This document shows positions 1 to 8,649 of a stretch of DNA of 64,000 nt, in pieces. A program made the translations under genes and the position numbers. The stretch covers positions 620,001-684,000 of the forward strand of contig JANQON010000009.1 in NCBI GenBank assembly GCA_028289605.1. Direction: 5' to 3'. The notes beneath the pieces are model-generated. The model saw nothing but the letters and a program-made list of their open reading frames with translations. It was not told where the DNA came from and ran no database searches. Position 1 is the first letter of the stretch. Each line of letters begins with the position of its first letter. This DNA is from Hyphococcus sp. Its GTDB lineage: Bacteria > Pseudomonadota > Alphaproteobacteria > Caulobacterales > Parvularculaceae.

Positions 1-794
1 CATGTGCCGTCCAATGTAGGCGCGCGGTAACAAGGGTCCGTTACTTGCGATGCGTCTGTTCGGCTCCTCAACTCCGAATAGGCGTATCCCGCCTGAAGAC
101 CAAAGGTGCCTGCATTGGTTTCCCAGTTATTCGAAATCAGGCCGGAAAACTCAGGCGACCATTCCTCGCTGAGATCGCCATAATTGGCGCCGATGGTGCC
201 CGCAACTTGGAAGCCGTCTCTGTCCAGCGGCTTTCGAGTAACAAGATTGACCGTACCAGCGATTGCGCCCTCGATCATGTCCGGCGTGACGTTTTTGAAA
301 ACTTCGACACGGCCCAAGAGTTCAGGCGAAATATCGTTGAAGCTGAGAACGCGGCCGCCTGTTGCGGAGAAAATTTCGCGCCCGTTAAGCTCAGAACGCA
401 CAAACGGCAGACCACGGATGATAACGCCAGTGCCTTCGACAGAGAAACGATCCGGGTCCGTTGTTTTCTCGAAGCGGCCGATATTGACGCCGGGCACGCG
501 TTGCAGCGATTCAGCCACGGAACGATCTGGAAGAGCGCCAATGTCTTCCGCCGTAATCGCATCGACAAACGTCTCCGCGTTCTGTTTCAAATCCTGCGCA
601 GACTTAAGTGACGAACGAAACCCCTGAACGACAATGACGTCGCCGTCTTCTGCGGCGAGCGTCGCGTCATCGTCCTGGTCCTGCGCAACCGCTGCAGGGC
701 TCAGCACCATCGAAATCGCCAGGCTTGACGCCGCCGCGAGCATCGCAGAGCGATTTGATGGTGAGCCAAATTGAATTGGATTTTTCTTGTTCAC
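1..794 (-). CDS. TonB-dependent receptor, N-terminal part (cut by window edge)
   Basis: This is the first 264 codons of an outer-membrane TonB-dependent receptor, and the gene runs off the left edge. It starts at GTG 794 behind a GGGAGCGG ribosome site. The protein opens with a signal peptide (hydrophobic LAISMVLSPAAVAQ) and a probable TonB box around DVIVVQGF. The plug domain carries LPDRSVAESLQRVPGV and later GTVNLVTRKP, both typical of the large receptors for oligosaccharides in Caulobacterales and sphingomonads. It diverges from the halogenase-like gene and shares a promoter region with two LacI-type operators. With the GH16, symporter and GH3 genes nearby, it is probably the glucan importer, but the substrate is inferred from context only. 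Confidence 0.9.
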   Translation of the reverse strand, partial: MNKKNPIQFGSPSNRSAMLAAASSLAISMVLSPAAVAQDQDDDATLAAEDGDVIVVQGFRSSLKSAQDLKQNAETFVDAITAEDIGALPDRSVAESLQRVPGVNIGRFEKTTDPDRFSVEGTGVIIRGLPFVRSELNGREIFSATGGRVLSFNDISPELLGRVEVFKNVTPDMIEGAIAGTVNLVTRKPLDRDGFQVAGTIGANYGDLSEEWSPEFSGLISNNWETNAGTFGLQAGYAYSELRSRTDASQVTDPCYRAPTLDGT

Positions 795-856
795 GGTCCC
801 GCTCCCTAAAACGAAGGACTTTTTCGCCCCTTATTGATTTTCGCATTAGCATCGAA

Positions 857-870
857 TGTGAACGTTCACA
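857..870. promoter_or_regulatory. LacI-type operator 1
   Basis: TGTGAACGTTCACA is a perfect 14-base palindrome in the divergent promoter region between the TonB receptor and the halogenase-like gene. Its central GAACGTTC with an even-spaced CG core fits LacI-family operators. The LacI-type gene at 2615-3658 is the obvious candidate regulator. Confidence 0.75.
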
Positions 871-879
871 ACTTAAAAA

Positions 880-889
880 GTGAACGTTC
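880..889. promoter_or_regulatory. LacI-type operator 2
   Basis: GTGAACGTTC repeats the core of operator 1. The two GAACGTTC centres are 22 bp apart, about two helical turns, so two dimers could sit on the same face of the DNA. The right flank (CC instead of ACA) departs from symmetry, so this looks like a weaker second site. Confidence 0.6.
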
Positions 890-972
890 CCAAATCGTCC
901 CAGCCTTGTTACATAATTGTCTCACACAACGTGGCGCCCTTGCTGCAGCGCAAGATGACGGAGTGAACTGTT

Positions 973-2481
973 ATGGCAATTGGCAAAATCGTAATCGTCG
1001 GCGGCGGGACCGCAGGATGGATGGCGGCGGCTGCACTGAGCCGTTTAAAATCCGGCAATCCCCTTACGATCCAACTTATCGAATCCGAACAAATCGGCAC
1101 GGTTGGCGTTGGCGAAGCGACAATTCCGCCCTTTGTGGAATTCAACCAACTGCTGAACATCGACGAACCGGCGCTTCTCTCTGCGGTTCAGGGAACGTTC
1201 AAGGTCGGCATTCAATTCGTGAATTGGGGAAACATCGGCGACAGTTACATCCACCCGTTTGGCAATTACGGCTATGAAATTGGCGGGATCTCGTTTCACC
1301 AGATCTGGCGCAAATTACGGAATGACGGGGACAAAAGGCCGCTTCAAGCCTTCAATCTGGAAACCATGGCCGCCTATTTTGGCAAATTTGCGCGGACCGC
1401 TGATTATCAGCGTGAAGATCTTCCGCCCATGAATTACGCCTATCACATTGATGCGACCGCCTATGCGCGTTTCCTGCGCTCGGATGCTGAATCGCGCGGC
1501 GTTGTCCGACGCGAAGGCAAGGTCATTGACGTGTCTTTGGATAGTGAAACCGGTTTTGTCACGTCCGTTACGATGGACGACGATGAAATTGTCGACGGCG
1601 ACTTATTTATTGATTGTTCAGGCTTTCGCGGCTTGCTGATCGAACAGGCCCTGAAGACCGGTTACGAAGACTGGCGCCAATTTTTGCCGTGCGATCGAGC
1701 CGTCGCGCTACCCTGCAAACGAGAAGACGGCAGCCCCCCGCCTCCCTTTACCCGCGCCACCGCCCACACCGCGGGCTGGCAATGGCAAGTGCCGCTGCAA
1801 CATCGAAATGGTAACGGCCATGTCTATTGCAGCGAGTTCATGGACGACGACGAAGCGCACGGCATTCTCGTTAACAATATCGCCGGCAAACCGGGCGCCG
1901 ACCCGAATTTTCTCCGCTTTGTAACGGGCCGGCGCAAAAAGTTCTGGAACAAGAACGTGGTCGCGCTGGGCCTGGCGGCTGGCTTTATGGAGCCGCTGGA
2001 ATCAACATCGATTCATCTCATCAACACCGGCATCAACAAGCTTATCGCCGTGCTTTCCCTGGAGGGCGTCACACAAACTCAAGAGGACGCTTTCAACCGC
2101 CTGACCGGCAAGGAGTATGCGCGAATTCGCGATTTTCTAATTCTGCACTACAACGCGACGAAGCGCGACGATTCGGATTTCTGGAATCACTGCCGGACGA
2201 TGAAAGTGCCCGAAACGCTGACTGAAAAAGTCGATCTATTCCGGGCGAACGGTCAGATTTTCCGTGAAGACGACGAGTTATTTACCGAGACAAGCTGGGC
2301 GGCGGTGATGATGGGCCAGGGAATTGAGATGGAAGGGTATACGCCGGTTGCCGATTCCCTAAATGCGGCCGAGATCAAACCCGAAATCGATGGGATGGAA
2401 CAATCGATCCGTTACTTGGTGCAAAGACTGCCCGGTCATGGTGATTTTTTGAGTCGCTATTGTCCGGCCGCGGGGGCGTAA
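973..2481 (+). CDS. Tryptophan-halogenase family flavoprotein (PrnA-like)
   Basis: This 502-residue protein belongs to the FAD-dependent tryptophan halogenase family. It has the N-terminal dinucleotide fold (IVIVGGGTAGWMAAAAL), the GVGEATIPP segment, a lysine in GTFKVGIQF matching the catalytic lysine region of PrnA, the family motif as WQWQVP (residues 269-274, with V for the usual I) and FMEPLESTSIHLI near the middle. Known members chlorinate free tryptophan, but relatives beside TonB receptors in carbohydrate loci have no established substrate. A flavin reductase partner is not adjacent. It diverges from a TonB receptor across a promoter with two LacI-type operators, so co-induction by a sugar is likely. 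Actual halogenation is uncertain. Confidence 0.88.
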   Translation: MAIGKIVIVGGGTAGWMAAAALSRLKSGNPLTIQLIESEQIGTVGVGEATIPPFVEFNQLLNIDEPALLSAVQGTFKVGIQFVNWGNIGDSYIHPFGNYGYEIGGISFHQIWRKLRNDGDKRPLQAFNLETMAAYFGKFARTADYQREDLPPMNYAYHIDATAYARFLRSDAESRGVVRREGKVIDVSLDSETGFVTSVTMDDDEIVDGDLFIDCSGFRGLLIEQALKTGYEDWRQFLPCDRAVALPCKREDGSPPPPFTRATAHTAGWQWQVPLQHRNGNGHVYCSEFMDDDEAHGILVNNIAGKPGADPNFLRFVTGRRKKFWNKNVVALGLAAGFMEPLESTSIHLINTGINKLIAVLSLEGVTQTQEDAFNRLTGKEYARIRDFLILHYNATKRDDSDFWNHCRTMKVPETLTEKVDLFRANGQIFREDDELFTETSWAAVMMGQGIEMEGYTPVADSLNAAEIKPEIDGMEQSIRYLVQRLPGHGDFLSRYCPAAGA

Positions 2482-2614
2482 TCCTGGTTGAATTGGCCCA
2501 ACAAACTGCCCCGACAGGACCCGAAATCGTCCCCAGCTGGTCAGTCGTTGTGGCGGAAACACGGAATTAAGTCGTGCGGCGCTATGCCTCTGAAAAAGGC
2601 GGCGCACTCTCCGA

Positions 2615-3658
2615 TTACTTCGCTTCGCGCAGATGGCGCGGCGGCTTTCCGCAGGAGTTCCTAATAATGATGTTATGCGGAACAATATTTTTCTCGGTAT
2701 GGATTTCGCCGTCTTCGCCGGGCTCAACACGGTTCAGAATGTCAACCGCGGCCCGCGCTATACCGCCATAGGGCTGGGCGACCGTTGTCAGCGACGGCCA
2801 GATAATTTCAGCGATGGGCGCGCCGTCAAAACCGGCGACCGAAATATCTCTCGGAACGCTTAAACCCAGTCGGCCCGCAGCCATGTAGGTCGCGGCCGCC
2901 ATCTCATCGCTTGCCGCAAAAATGGCTGTTGGCCGCGCCTCAGCGGTGAGCATTGTCTCGGCCATTTCCAATGCCCGCCGGAAATCAAAGCGGCCTTCGG
3001 AGACAACGGCGCCAGTCCCGCGACGACCGGAAGCCGCCTCCATGGCATCCAAAAAACCGGTTCTACGCAAAACCGATGCGGCATGATCGGGATGCCCGGC
3101 GATGTGTCCGATACGGCGATGGCCAAGCTGCAAAAGGTGCTCGGTAATTTCCCGCGCAGCGCGTTTGTCATCCATCGCGACCGAGGAAACCCCCGACTTT
3201 TCCCGTGACGGCGAAATCAAAACGTATTTGACGTCGCGCTCCGCCAGGCAATCATGAAGCGCCCTGGAATCGCACATTGGGGGCACCAAAACCATGCAAC
3301 TCACCTTGGTCCGATCAAGGAACGCCTCAAGTTGCCGTTTCCATTGACGCTTGGTCTCATCAAACAGGCCGACGGTGAGATATCGCCCCGCATCTGAACA
3401 CGCCTGCATCATCGCGTGATTTAACTGGGACTGGTAGCCGCTGCTCGGGTCGCTGTAGAGCATGCCGATCGCGGTCGATTTACCGGACCGCATTTGCCGG
3501 GCGGCGGCGCTGGGCCGGTAATCAAGGTCGCTCATCGCCTGGCGCACTTTCCGGCGCGTTTCCGACCGGACTCTCGCCTCGTTGTTCATGACCCGTGAGA
3601 CAGTCTTGATCGAAACTCCGGCTTTCTTGGCCACATCGATGATCGTCGGCATTTCCAT
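2615..3658 (-). CDS. LacI-family transcriptional regulator
   Basis: This 347-residue LacI/GalR repressor has an N-terminal helix-turn-helix and hinge (TIIDVAKKAGVSIKTVSRVMNN, then a basic YRPSAAARQMRSG stretch) followed by a periplasmic-binding-protein-like sugar-sensing domain. The start is placed at ATG 3658, or possibly ATG 3652, because the family always begins just before this helix. An open frame extends further upstream without homology to the family. It sits between the halogenase-like gene (convergent) and the GH16 gene (divergent). The GAACGTTC palindromes at 857-889 are its likely targets, and an oligosaccharide is the likely inducer. That pairing is inference. Confidence 0.93.
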   Translation of the reverse strand: MEMPTIIDVAKKAGVSIKTVSRVMNNEARVRSETRRKVRQAMSDLDYRPSAAARQMRSGKSTAIGMLYSDPSSGYQSQLNHAMMQACSDAGRYLTVGLFDETKRQWKRQLEAFLDRTKVSCMVLVPPMCDSRALHDCLAERDVKYVLISPSREKSGVSSVAMDDKRAAREITEHLLQLGHRRIGHIAGHPDHAASVLRRTGFLDAMEAASGRRGTGAVVSEGRFDFRRALEMAETMLTAEARPTAIFAASDEMAAATYMAAGRLGLSVPRDISVAGFDGAPIAEIIWPSLTTVAQPYGGIARAAVDILNRVEPGEDGEIHTEKNIVPHNIIIRNSCGKPPRHLREAK

Positions 3659-3823
3659 TTTCCGCTTTATGACGCTGGCGCGAAAGGCGCAGATTTCAGC
3701 GCTCCCGCCGCTGAACCCAGTATCGATGGATTGACTTATGGAGCAAGGAAAGACAATGATGACAAGGTTGTCTTTTTTTGCGAACCGCCTATTGATCTTC
3801 TGTTGCCGAGGAGCCGGCGTCCG

Positions 3824-4783
3824 ATGAACCGAATTTTCAGCATAGTGATGTCCTGCGGCGCCCTGATTGCCGCCGGATGCCAACAGGCGCCAGATACATC
3901 GGCGCAAGAATTGTCAGACGCGGACTGGCGCCTTGTATGGCAGGATGAATTCGACGGCCAATCCATAAACGATGCAAATTGGACGCACGCTGTTGATTGC
4001 TGGGGCGGGGGCAACAACGAAAAGCAGTGCTACACCGATGCGGCGTCCAACTCGTCGGTTGACGGCGGCGTTCTCACTATCACCGCACGCTTGGAACCTT
4101 CGCGCGGATTTGCGCTTCCCGAAAACCTCCGCGCAGAAGCGTCCGCGGACGAGCAGGAACGCACCGTCGAGCAACCCTTTTCGTCGGCAAAGCTCATCAC
4201 CAAAGGCAAAGCGGACTGGCGGTACGGTCGCTTTGAAATCCGCGCGAAACTTCCTGTCGGTCAAGGCACGTGGCCGGCGATTTGGATGCTTCCCGCCGAC
4301 GACGTCTACGGAGGATGGGCCGCTTCCGGAGAAATCGATATTTTGGAGGCGGTCAATCTCGGCGCGGTCTGTGACACCTGCACCGACGGCGTAGAAAACC
4401 GAATCCTTGGGACCTTGCATTTCGGCGGCGAGTGGCCAAACAACGCCCATAAGGGAGGCAAAACAGTTCTCCCGCCGTCGGAGGACGGATTTCATGTTTT
4501 CGCCACTGAGTGGAAGGAAGGGGAGATTTCGTGGTTTGTCGACGGCAAGCATTACTCAACGCTCACGTCGGAGTCGTGGCATACTGACAGCGAACTGGCT
4601 TCTGGAAGGCCCGCCGCCCCGTTCGATCAGAACTTTTACCTGATTATCAACCTCGCGATTGGCGGCCATCTCGCAGAAGACAACAACGAAAAAGGCGTTT
4701 CAAACGCCGGTTTTCCAAAAACCATGCAGATTGACTGGGTCCGTGTTTATCAGCATGCCGATGAATCAGCGCTGAACCAGTGA
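3824..4783 (+). CDS. GH16 endo-beta-glucanase (laminarinase-like) lipoprotein
   Basis: This 319-residue family 16 glycoside hydrolase would cleave internal beta-1,3 (or mixed 1,3/1,4) glucan bonds. The catalytic signature ExDxxE is present as GEIDILEAV, with E170 the nucleophile, D172 and E175 the acid/base. LVWQDEFDG at the start and NLAIGG near the end are also typical. The start is set at ATG 3824, 31 codons inside a longer open frame, because it opens directly with a lipoprotein signal (IAAGC, Cys19) and has a GAGG site upstream. The enzyme is therefore anchored to a membrane, either surface or periplasmic. Its stop overlaps the GTG of the symporter gene by four bases, so the two are translationally coupled. 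Confidence 0.92.
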   Translation: MNRIFSIVMSCGALIAAGCQQAPDTSAQELSDADWRLVWQDEFDGQSINDANWTHAVDCWGGGNNEKQCYTDAASNSSVDGGVLTITARLEPSRGFALPENLRAEASADEQERTVEQPFSSAKLITKGKADWRYGRFEIRAKLPVGQGTWPAIWMLPADDVYGGWAASGEIDILEAVNLGAVCDTCTDGVENRILGTLHFGGEWPNNAHKGGKTVLPPSEDGFHVFATEWKEGEISWFVDGKHYSTLTSESWHTDSELASGRPAAPFDQNFYLIINLAIGGHLAEDNNEKGVSNAGFPKTMQIDWVRVYQHADESALNQ

Positions 4784-6246
4784 CTACGACCCAAAACTAC
4801 AAGACTCGGCCGGAAGACCGCGTCCCCACCTCGCAAAAATTGGTGTATGGGTCCGGAGCCTTCGTCAACAACTTGCTCGCCGATTCCATCGGACGCATGG
4901 TCATCATCCTAAATCTCGGCCTTGGCATGAACCCGGCGCTTGTCGGTTTGTTGAGCGGCTTGCCTCGCCTGATGGACGCGTTGACCGATCCGTTGATGGG
5001 TTACGTTTCCGATAACACCAAATCGCGATGGGGTCGGCGTAGGCCCTACATCTTCGTCGGTGCGATTGCAGTGGGGCTTTGTTTCATTGTTCTGTGGCAG
5101 CTCCCCGATGGGAAAAGCGAGAGTTTCTATTTCTGGTATTTCTTGATTGGGTCTCTGGTTTTTTTCATTGCCTACACAATTTTTGCAACGCCTTGGGTCG
5201 CACTGGGCTATGAGATGACGCCGGACTATCATGAACGCACGCGATTGATGGGCGTTCAGAACTTCATTGGACAATTGGCGTATCTTGTCACGCCGTGGCT
5301 GTTGTTCGCCACCCAGTACGAACCTCTTTTTGACAACATGGTCGACGGCGCGGCCGGCCTGGCGATCGTTATCGGCGTTTTTGTGATCTGCGTCGGGGTG
5401 TTGCCGGCGATTTTTTTGCGGGAACGGTTGAAGGACATTGCGCAAAAAGAACATGATGCGCATCACGCGCCAAGCCGGTCGAAACTACAGGCTATGGTCG
5501 ACAACGTCGTCGACTTTGGCAAAGGCTTCTGGAACGCTCTCAAGTTCAAACCGTTTTTGAAACTTTGTCTTGCAACGTTTCTTGTCTTCAACGGATTCAT
5601 TCTGATCGCCGCGTTCCAGTCATATATTATCATCTATTACGTTTTCAGCGGAGACACCGTTGAGGGCGCCAAATACGCCGCCTATGTCGGCACAGCGACG
5701 ACGGCGTCTGCATTTGTTGTGATCGCGATTGTGACGTGGGTCAGCACCAAAATCGGCAAGCGCCGCGCTTTTGCGCTCGCCATGGGGCTTGCCATCCTGG
5801 GCTACATACTGAAGTTCTTTAGCTACAATCCGGATTATCCGCTTCTCGTATTGCTGCCGGCGCCGCTGCTCGCATTCGCGCTGGGCGGATTGTTCACGCT
5901 GATGCCGTCGATGATGGCCGATGTCGTCGATCTGGACGAATTGAACACCCAAGAACGCCGCGAAGGCATGTACGGATCAATTTATTGGTGGGTCGTAAAG
6001 CTTGGTCAAGGCGTCGCGCTCGCCGGCGGAGGAATCCTGTTAAACGTGACAGGTTTCGACGTAAATCTTGGCGGGGACCAGTCGGCGCAAACGCTCTTGC
6101 TTCTAAGGCTCTTCGACGCCGGAATTCCAATCGCCGGATTGCTGATCGCGGTTTGGGCCGTCTTCACCTTCGGCATCACCCAGGAAAAAGCACGCGAAGT
6201 CCGCAATGAACTCGAAAGAATTCGGGGCGTAGCGCCCGCCACATGA
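4780..6246 (+). CDS. GPH-family (MelB-like) sugar:cation symporter
   Basis: This is a 488-residue inner-membrane transporter of the glycoside-pentoside-hexuronide:cation symporter group within the major facilitator fold, with about twelve hydrophobic helices. Family hallmarks are the MDALTDPLMGYVSDNTKSRWGRRRP loop after helix 2, seen here around residues 65-88, and the DVVDLDE segment in the second half. It starts at GTG 4780, overlapping the GH16 stop. Placed between an exported glucanase and a cytoplasmic beta-glucosidase, it probably imports gluco-oligosaccharides such as laminaribiose. The exact substrate and coupling ion cannot be read from sequence. Confidence 0.9.
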   Translation: MTTTQNYKTRPEDRVPTSQKLVYGSGAFVNNLLADSIGRMVIILNLGLGMNPALVGLLSGLPRLMDALTDPLMGYVSDNTKSRWGRRRPYIFVGAIAVGLCFIVLWQLPDGKSESFYFWYFLIGSLVFFIAYTIFATPWVALGYEMTPDYHERTRLMGVQNFIGQLAYLVTPWLLFATQYEPLFDNMVDGAAGLAIVIGVFVICVGVLPAIFLRERLKDIAQKEHDAHHAPSRSKLQAMVDNVVDFGKGFWNALKFKPFLKLCLATFLVFNGFILIAAFQSYIIIYYVFSGDTVEGAKYAAYVGTATTASAFVVIAIVTWVSTKIGKRRAFALAMGLAILGYILKFFSYNPDYPLLVLLPAPLLAFALGGLFTLMPSMMADVVDLDELNTQERREGMYGSIYWWVVKLGQGVALAGGGILLNVTGFDVNLGGDQSAQTLLLLRLFDAGIPIAGLLIAVWAVFTFGITQEKAREVRNELERIRGVAPAT

Positions 6247-6306
6247 CAATCAGCGCCGGCGTCCGGCTCCGGCAACCTTCCAGACTAGCTTGCAGGGAAA
6301 TGCGCA

Positions 6307-8538
6307 GTGAACAAGGTGATTTCGTTCGAACACGCTCAAGCGCAGCGCAGCGATGAAGCGATCGAAGACAAGGTCCGGTCTCTCATCCAACAGATGACCC
6401 TGGCCGAAAAAATTGGTCAGATGCGCCAGGTAGACGCTACCTGCGACAGGATTTCCGACAGCCTTGCGGAAGACGTGCGCACGGGAAGCATCGGTTCGGT
6501 TATCAACCAGACCGATCCGGAACTGTGTAACGAGCTACAACGCATCGCAACACAGGAAAGCCGCCTCGGCATTCCGTTGCTCATCGCGCGCGATGTCATC
6601 CATGGATTCGGGACAATCATGCCTATCCCGCTTGGGCAGGCCGCTACCTGGAATCCCGATCTGGTTCAACAAGCCGCAAGTATCGCCGCGCAGGAAGCTG
6701 CGAGTTGCGGCGTGAATTGGACATTTTCGCCGATGATCGACATTTCACGCGATGCGCGCTGGGGGCGCATTGCGGAGAGCCTTGGCGAGGACCCCTATCT
6801 GACGGCAACCCTGGGCGTCGCCATGACGCGAGGGTATCAGGGCGACGACCTTGCACAGGCCGACTCGATCGCTGCATGCGCCAAACACTTCGTCGGCTAC
6901 GGCGCGTCCGAAAGCGGGCGCGACTACAATACGACGAACATACCGACGAATGAGTTGAGAAACGTCTATCTGCCGCCGTTCAAAGCGGTCCTCGACGCCG
7001 GGGCCCAATCGATCATGGCGTCCTTCAGCGATATCGACGGCGTACCCGCGAGCGCAAACGGTTTTCTCATGCGCGACATATTGAGAGACGAATGGCGTTT
7101 CGACGGCATCGCCATCAGCGACTGGAATTCGATCTCACAACTTGCTGTGCATGGCTTGACCGCTGATGACCGCGAATCGGCGCTCCAGGCCGTACGCGCC
7201 GGCCTTGATATTGAGATGGCGGGTGATGCATATGACGATCACCTCAAGGATCTGGTGATGGAAGGAAAGGTCTCAATAGAGCTGGTTGAGACTATGGTCG
7301 CAAACATTCTCCGTACCAAGGTTCGTCTTGGCCTCTTCGAAGACCCATTCACAAATACGAACTCATTCCCTTCCATCGGCTCACCTCAAGCGCTGGACGT
7401 CGCAAAAAGCGCAGCGATCGAAAGCGTTGTCATGCTAAAAAACGACAACAACGCATTGCCGCTCGCGATCGAGTCCCTGCAATCGATCGCCGTAATCGGT
7501 CCGATGGCCGATGCGCCATACGAACAGTTAGGCACCTGGATATTTGATGCAGACACGAGCCTGAGCGTGACGCCGCTTCAGGCGATCAAGCAGGTTGCGC
7601 CTAGCGATGTCACCGTACATTTCGCACGGGCGATGGCGTCAACCAGAAGCAAATCGACGGAGCTTTTTTCTGAGGCCGTCGCTGCAACAAAAGCATCGGA
7701 CGTCGCGCTGGTTTTCCTGGGCGAGGAGTCAATCCTGTCAGGAGAGGCTCATAGTCGGGCCGATATCGGCCTGCCGGGCAATCAAACTGATCTGGTCAAG
7801 GCGCTGAAAGAAACCGGCAAGCCGGTTGTCGCCGTTATTCTTGCTGGTCGGCCGTTGACGCTCGGAGACGTCATTGAGCACTGTGACGCGGTTTTCTTCG
7901 CCTGGCATCTTGGAACAATGGCCGGCCCGGCGATCGCCGACCTCTTGTTCGGCGCCGCCTCTCCTTCCGGAAAACTACCTGTCAGTTTCCCAAAAATGGT
8001 CGGGCAGATACCGATTTACTACAACCACAAAAACTCAGGCCGCCCGCCCTCGCCGGACACCGTTATTCATATCGACGAAATTGAGGTTGGAACGCCGCAA
8101 ACATCGCTGGGGATGACGGCATTTCATCTCGACGCCGGATATGAACCGCAGTTTCCTTTTGGGTTTGGACTTAGCTACACCGAGTTCAAGTATGATGACC
8201 TCAGACTGAGCAAGGAAATCATCGGGCCCGACGATACCCTTACAGTCAGTGTCCAAATCTCAAACGTGGGAAAAAACGCGGGCAGCGAAGTCGCGCAACT
8301 TTACATTCGCGACTTGGTTGGCAGCGTAACCAGGCCAGTCCGCGAGCTTAAGCGTTTTTCAAAGTTTCGCCTTGAGGCCGGCGAAACACGTACAATAGAA
8401 TTCCCTCTTTCCGTAGAGGACCTTTGCTTCTGGCGACGGGACGGATCCTATGGATTTGAACCCGGGCGGTTTTCCCTTTGGGTTGGCGGAAGTTCCATGG
8501 GCGATTTGAAAGCGGAATTCGCCGTCACCGAGCAATAA
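6307..8538 (+). CDS. GH3 beta-glucosidase (BglX-like), cytoplasmic
   Basis: This 743-residue family 3 glycoside hydrolase would release glucose from beta-gluco-oligosaccharides. It has the N-terminal TIM-barrel domain with KHFVGYG and the nucleophile motif AISDW (Asp272), the alpha/beta sandwich domain from about residue 370, and a C-terminal fibronectin-III-like domain beginning near FPFGFGLSYTEF. Unlike Escherichia coli BglX, it has no signal peptide: the protein opens directly with MNKVISFEHAQAQ from GTG 6307. A cytoplasmic location fits a role downstream of the symporter 60 bases upstream, with which it is probably co-transcribed. Confidence 0.93.
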   Translation: MNKVISFEHAQAQRSDEAIEDKVRSLIQQMTLAEKIGQMRQVDATCDRISDSLAEDVRTGSIGSVINQTDPELCNELQRIATQESRLGIPLLIARDVIHGFGTIMPIPLGQAATWNPDLVQQAASIAAQEAASCGVNWTFSPMIDISRDARWGRIAESLGEDPYLTATLGVAMTRGYQGDDLAQADSIAACAKHFVGYGASESGRDYNTTNIPTNELRNVYLPPFKAVLDAGAQSIMASFSDIDGVPASANGFLMRDILRDEWRFDGIAISDWNSISQLAVHGLTADDRESALQAVRAGLDIEMAGDAYDDHLKDLVMEGKVSIELVETMVANILRTKVRLGLFEDPFTNTNSFPSIGSPQALDVAKSAAIESVVMLKNDNNALPLAIESLQSIAVIGPMADAPYEQLGTWIFDADTSLSVTPLQAIKQVAPSDVTVHFARAMASTRSKSTELFSEAVAATKASDVALVFLGEESILSGEAHSRADIGLPGNQTDLVKALKETGKPVVAVILAGRPLTLGDVIEHCDAVFFAWHLGTMAGPAIADLLFGAASPSGKLPVSFPKMVGQIPIYYNHKNSGRPPSPDTVIHIDEIEVGTPQTSLGMTAFHLDAGYEPQFPFGFGLSYTEFKYDDLRLSKEIIGPDDTLTVSVQISNVGKNAGSEVAQLYIRDLVGSVTRPVRELKRFSKFRLEAGETRTIEFPLSVEDLCFWRRDGSYGFEPGRFSLWVGGSSMGDLKAEFAVTEQ

Positions 8539-8649
8539 GCGGTGCCGGCCCCGTTAATTGTATGATCGCCCGATAAAGCGGAATTCGCCATGCGCGCTAT
8601 CCCGGCGGCATTGCGAGTAAACAGGATTCGCGTGAATTGGGGTTTATGA

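Noticed and set aside
1194..1201. A further GAACGTTC inside the halogenase-like gene
   Set aside because: It lies in coding sequence and lacks the flanking TGT/ACA symmetry; chance is likely.
3750..3778. AGACAA...TTGTCT followed by a T-run upstream of GH16
   Set aside because: The stem is only five or six pairs and AT-rich, lies just downstream of a promoter region and before a strong ribosome site; unlikely as terminator and with no known operator match.
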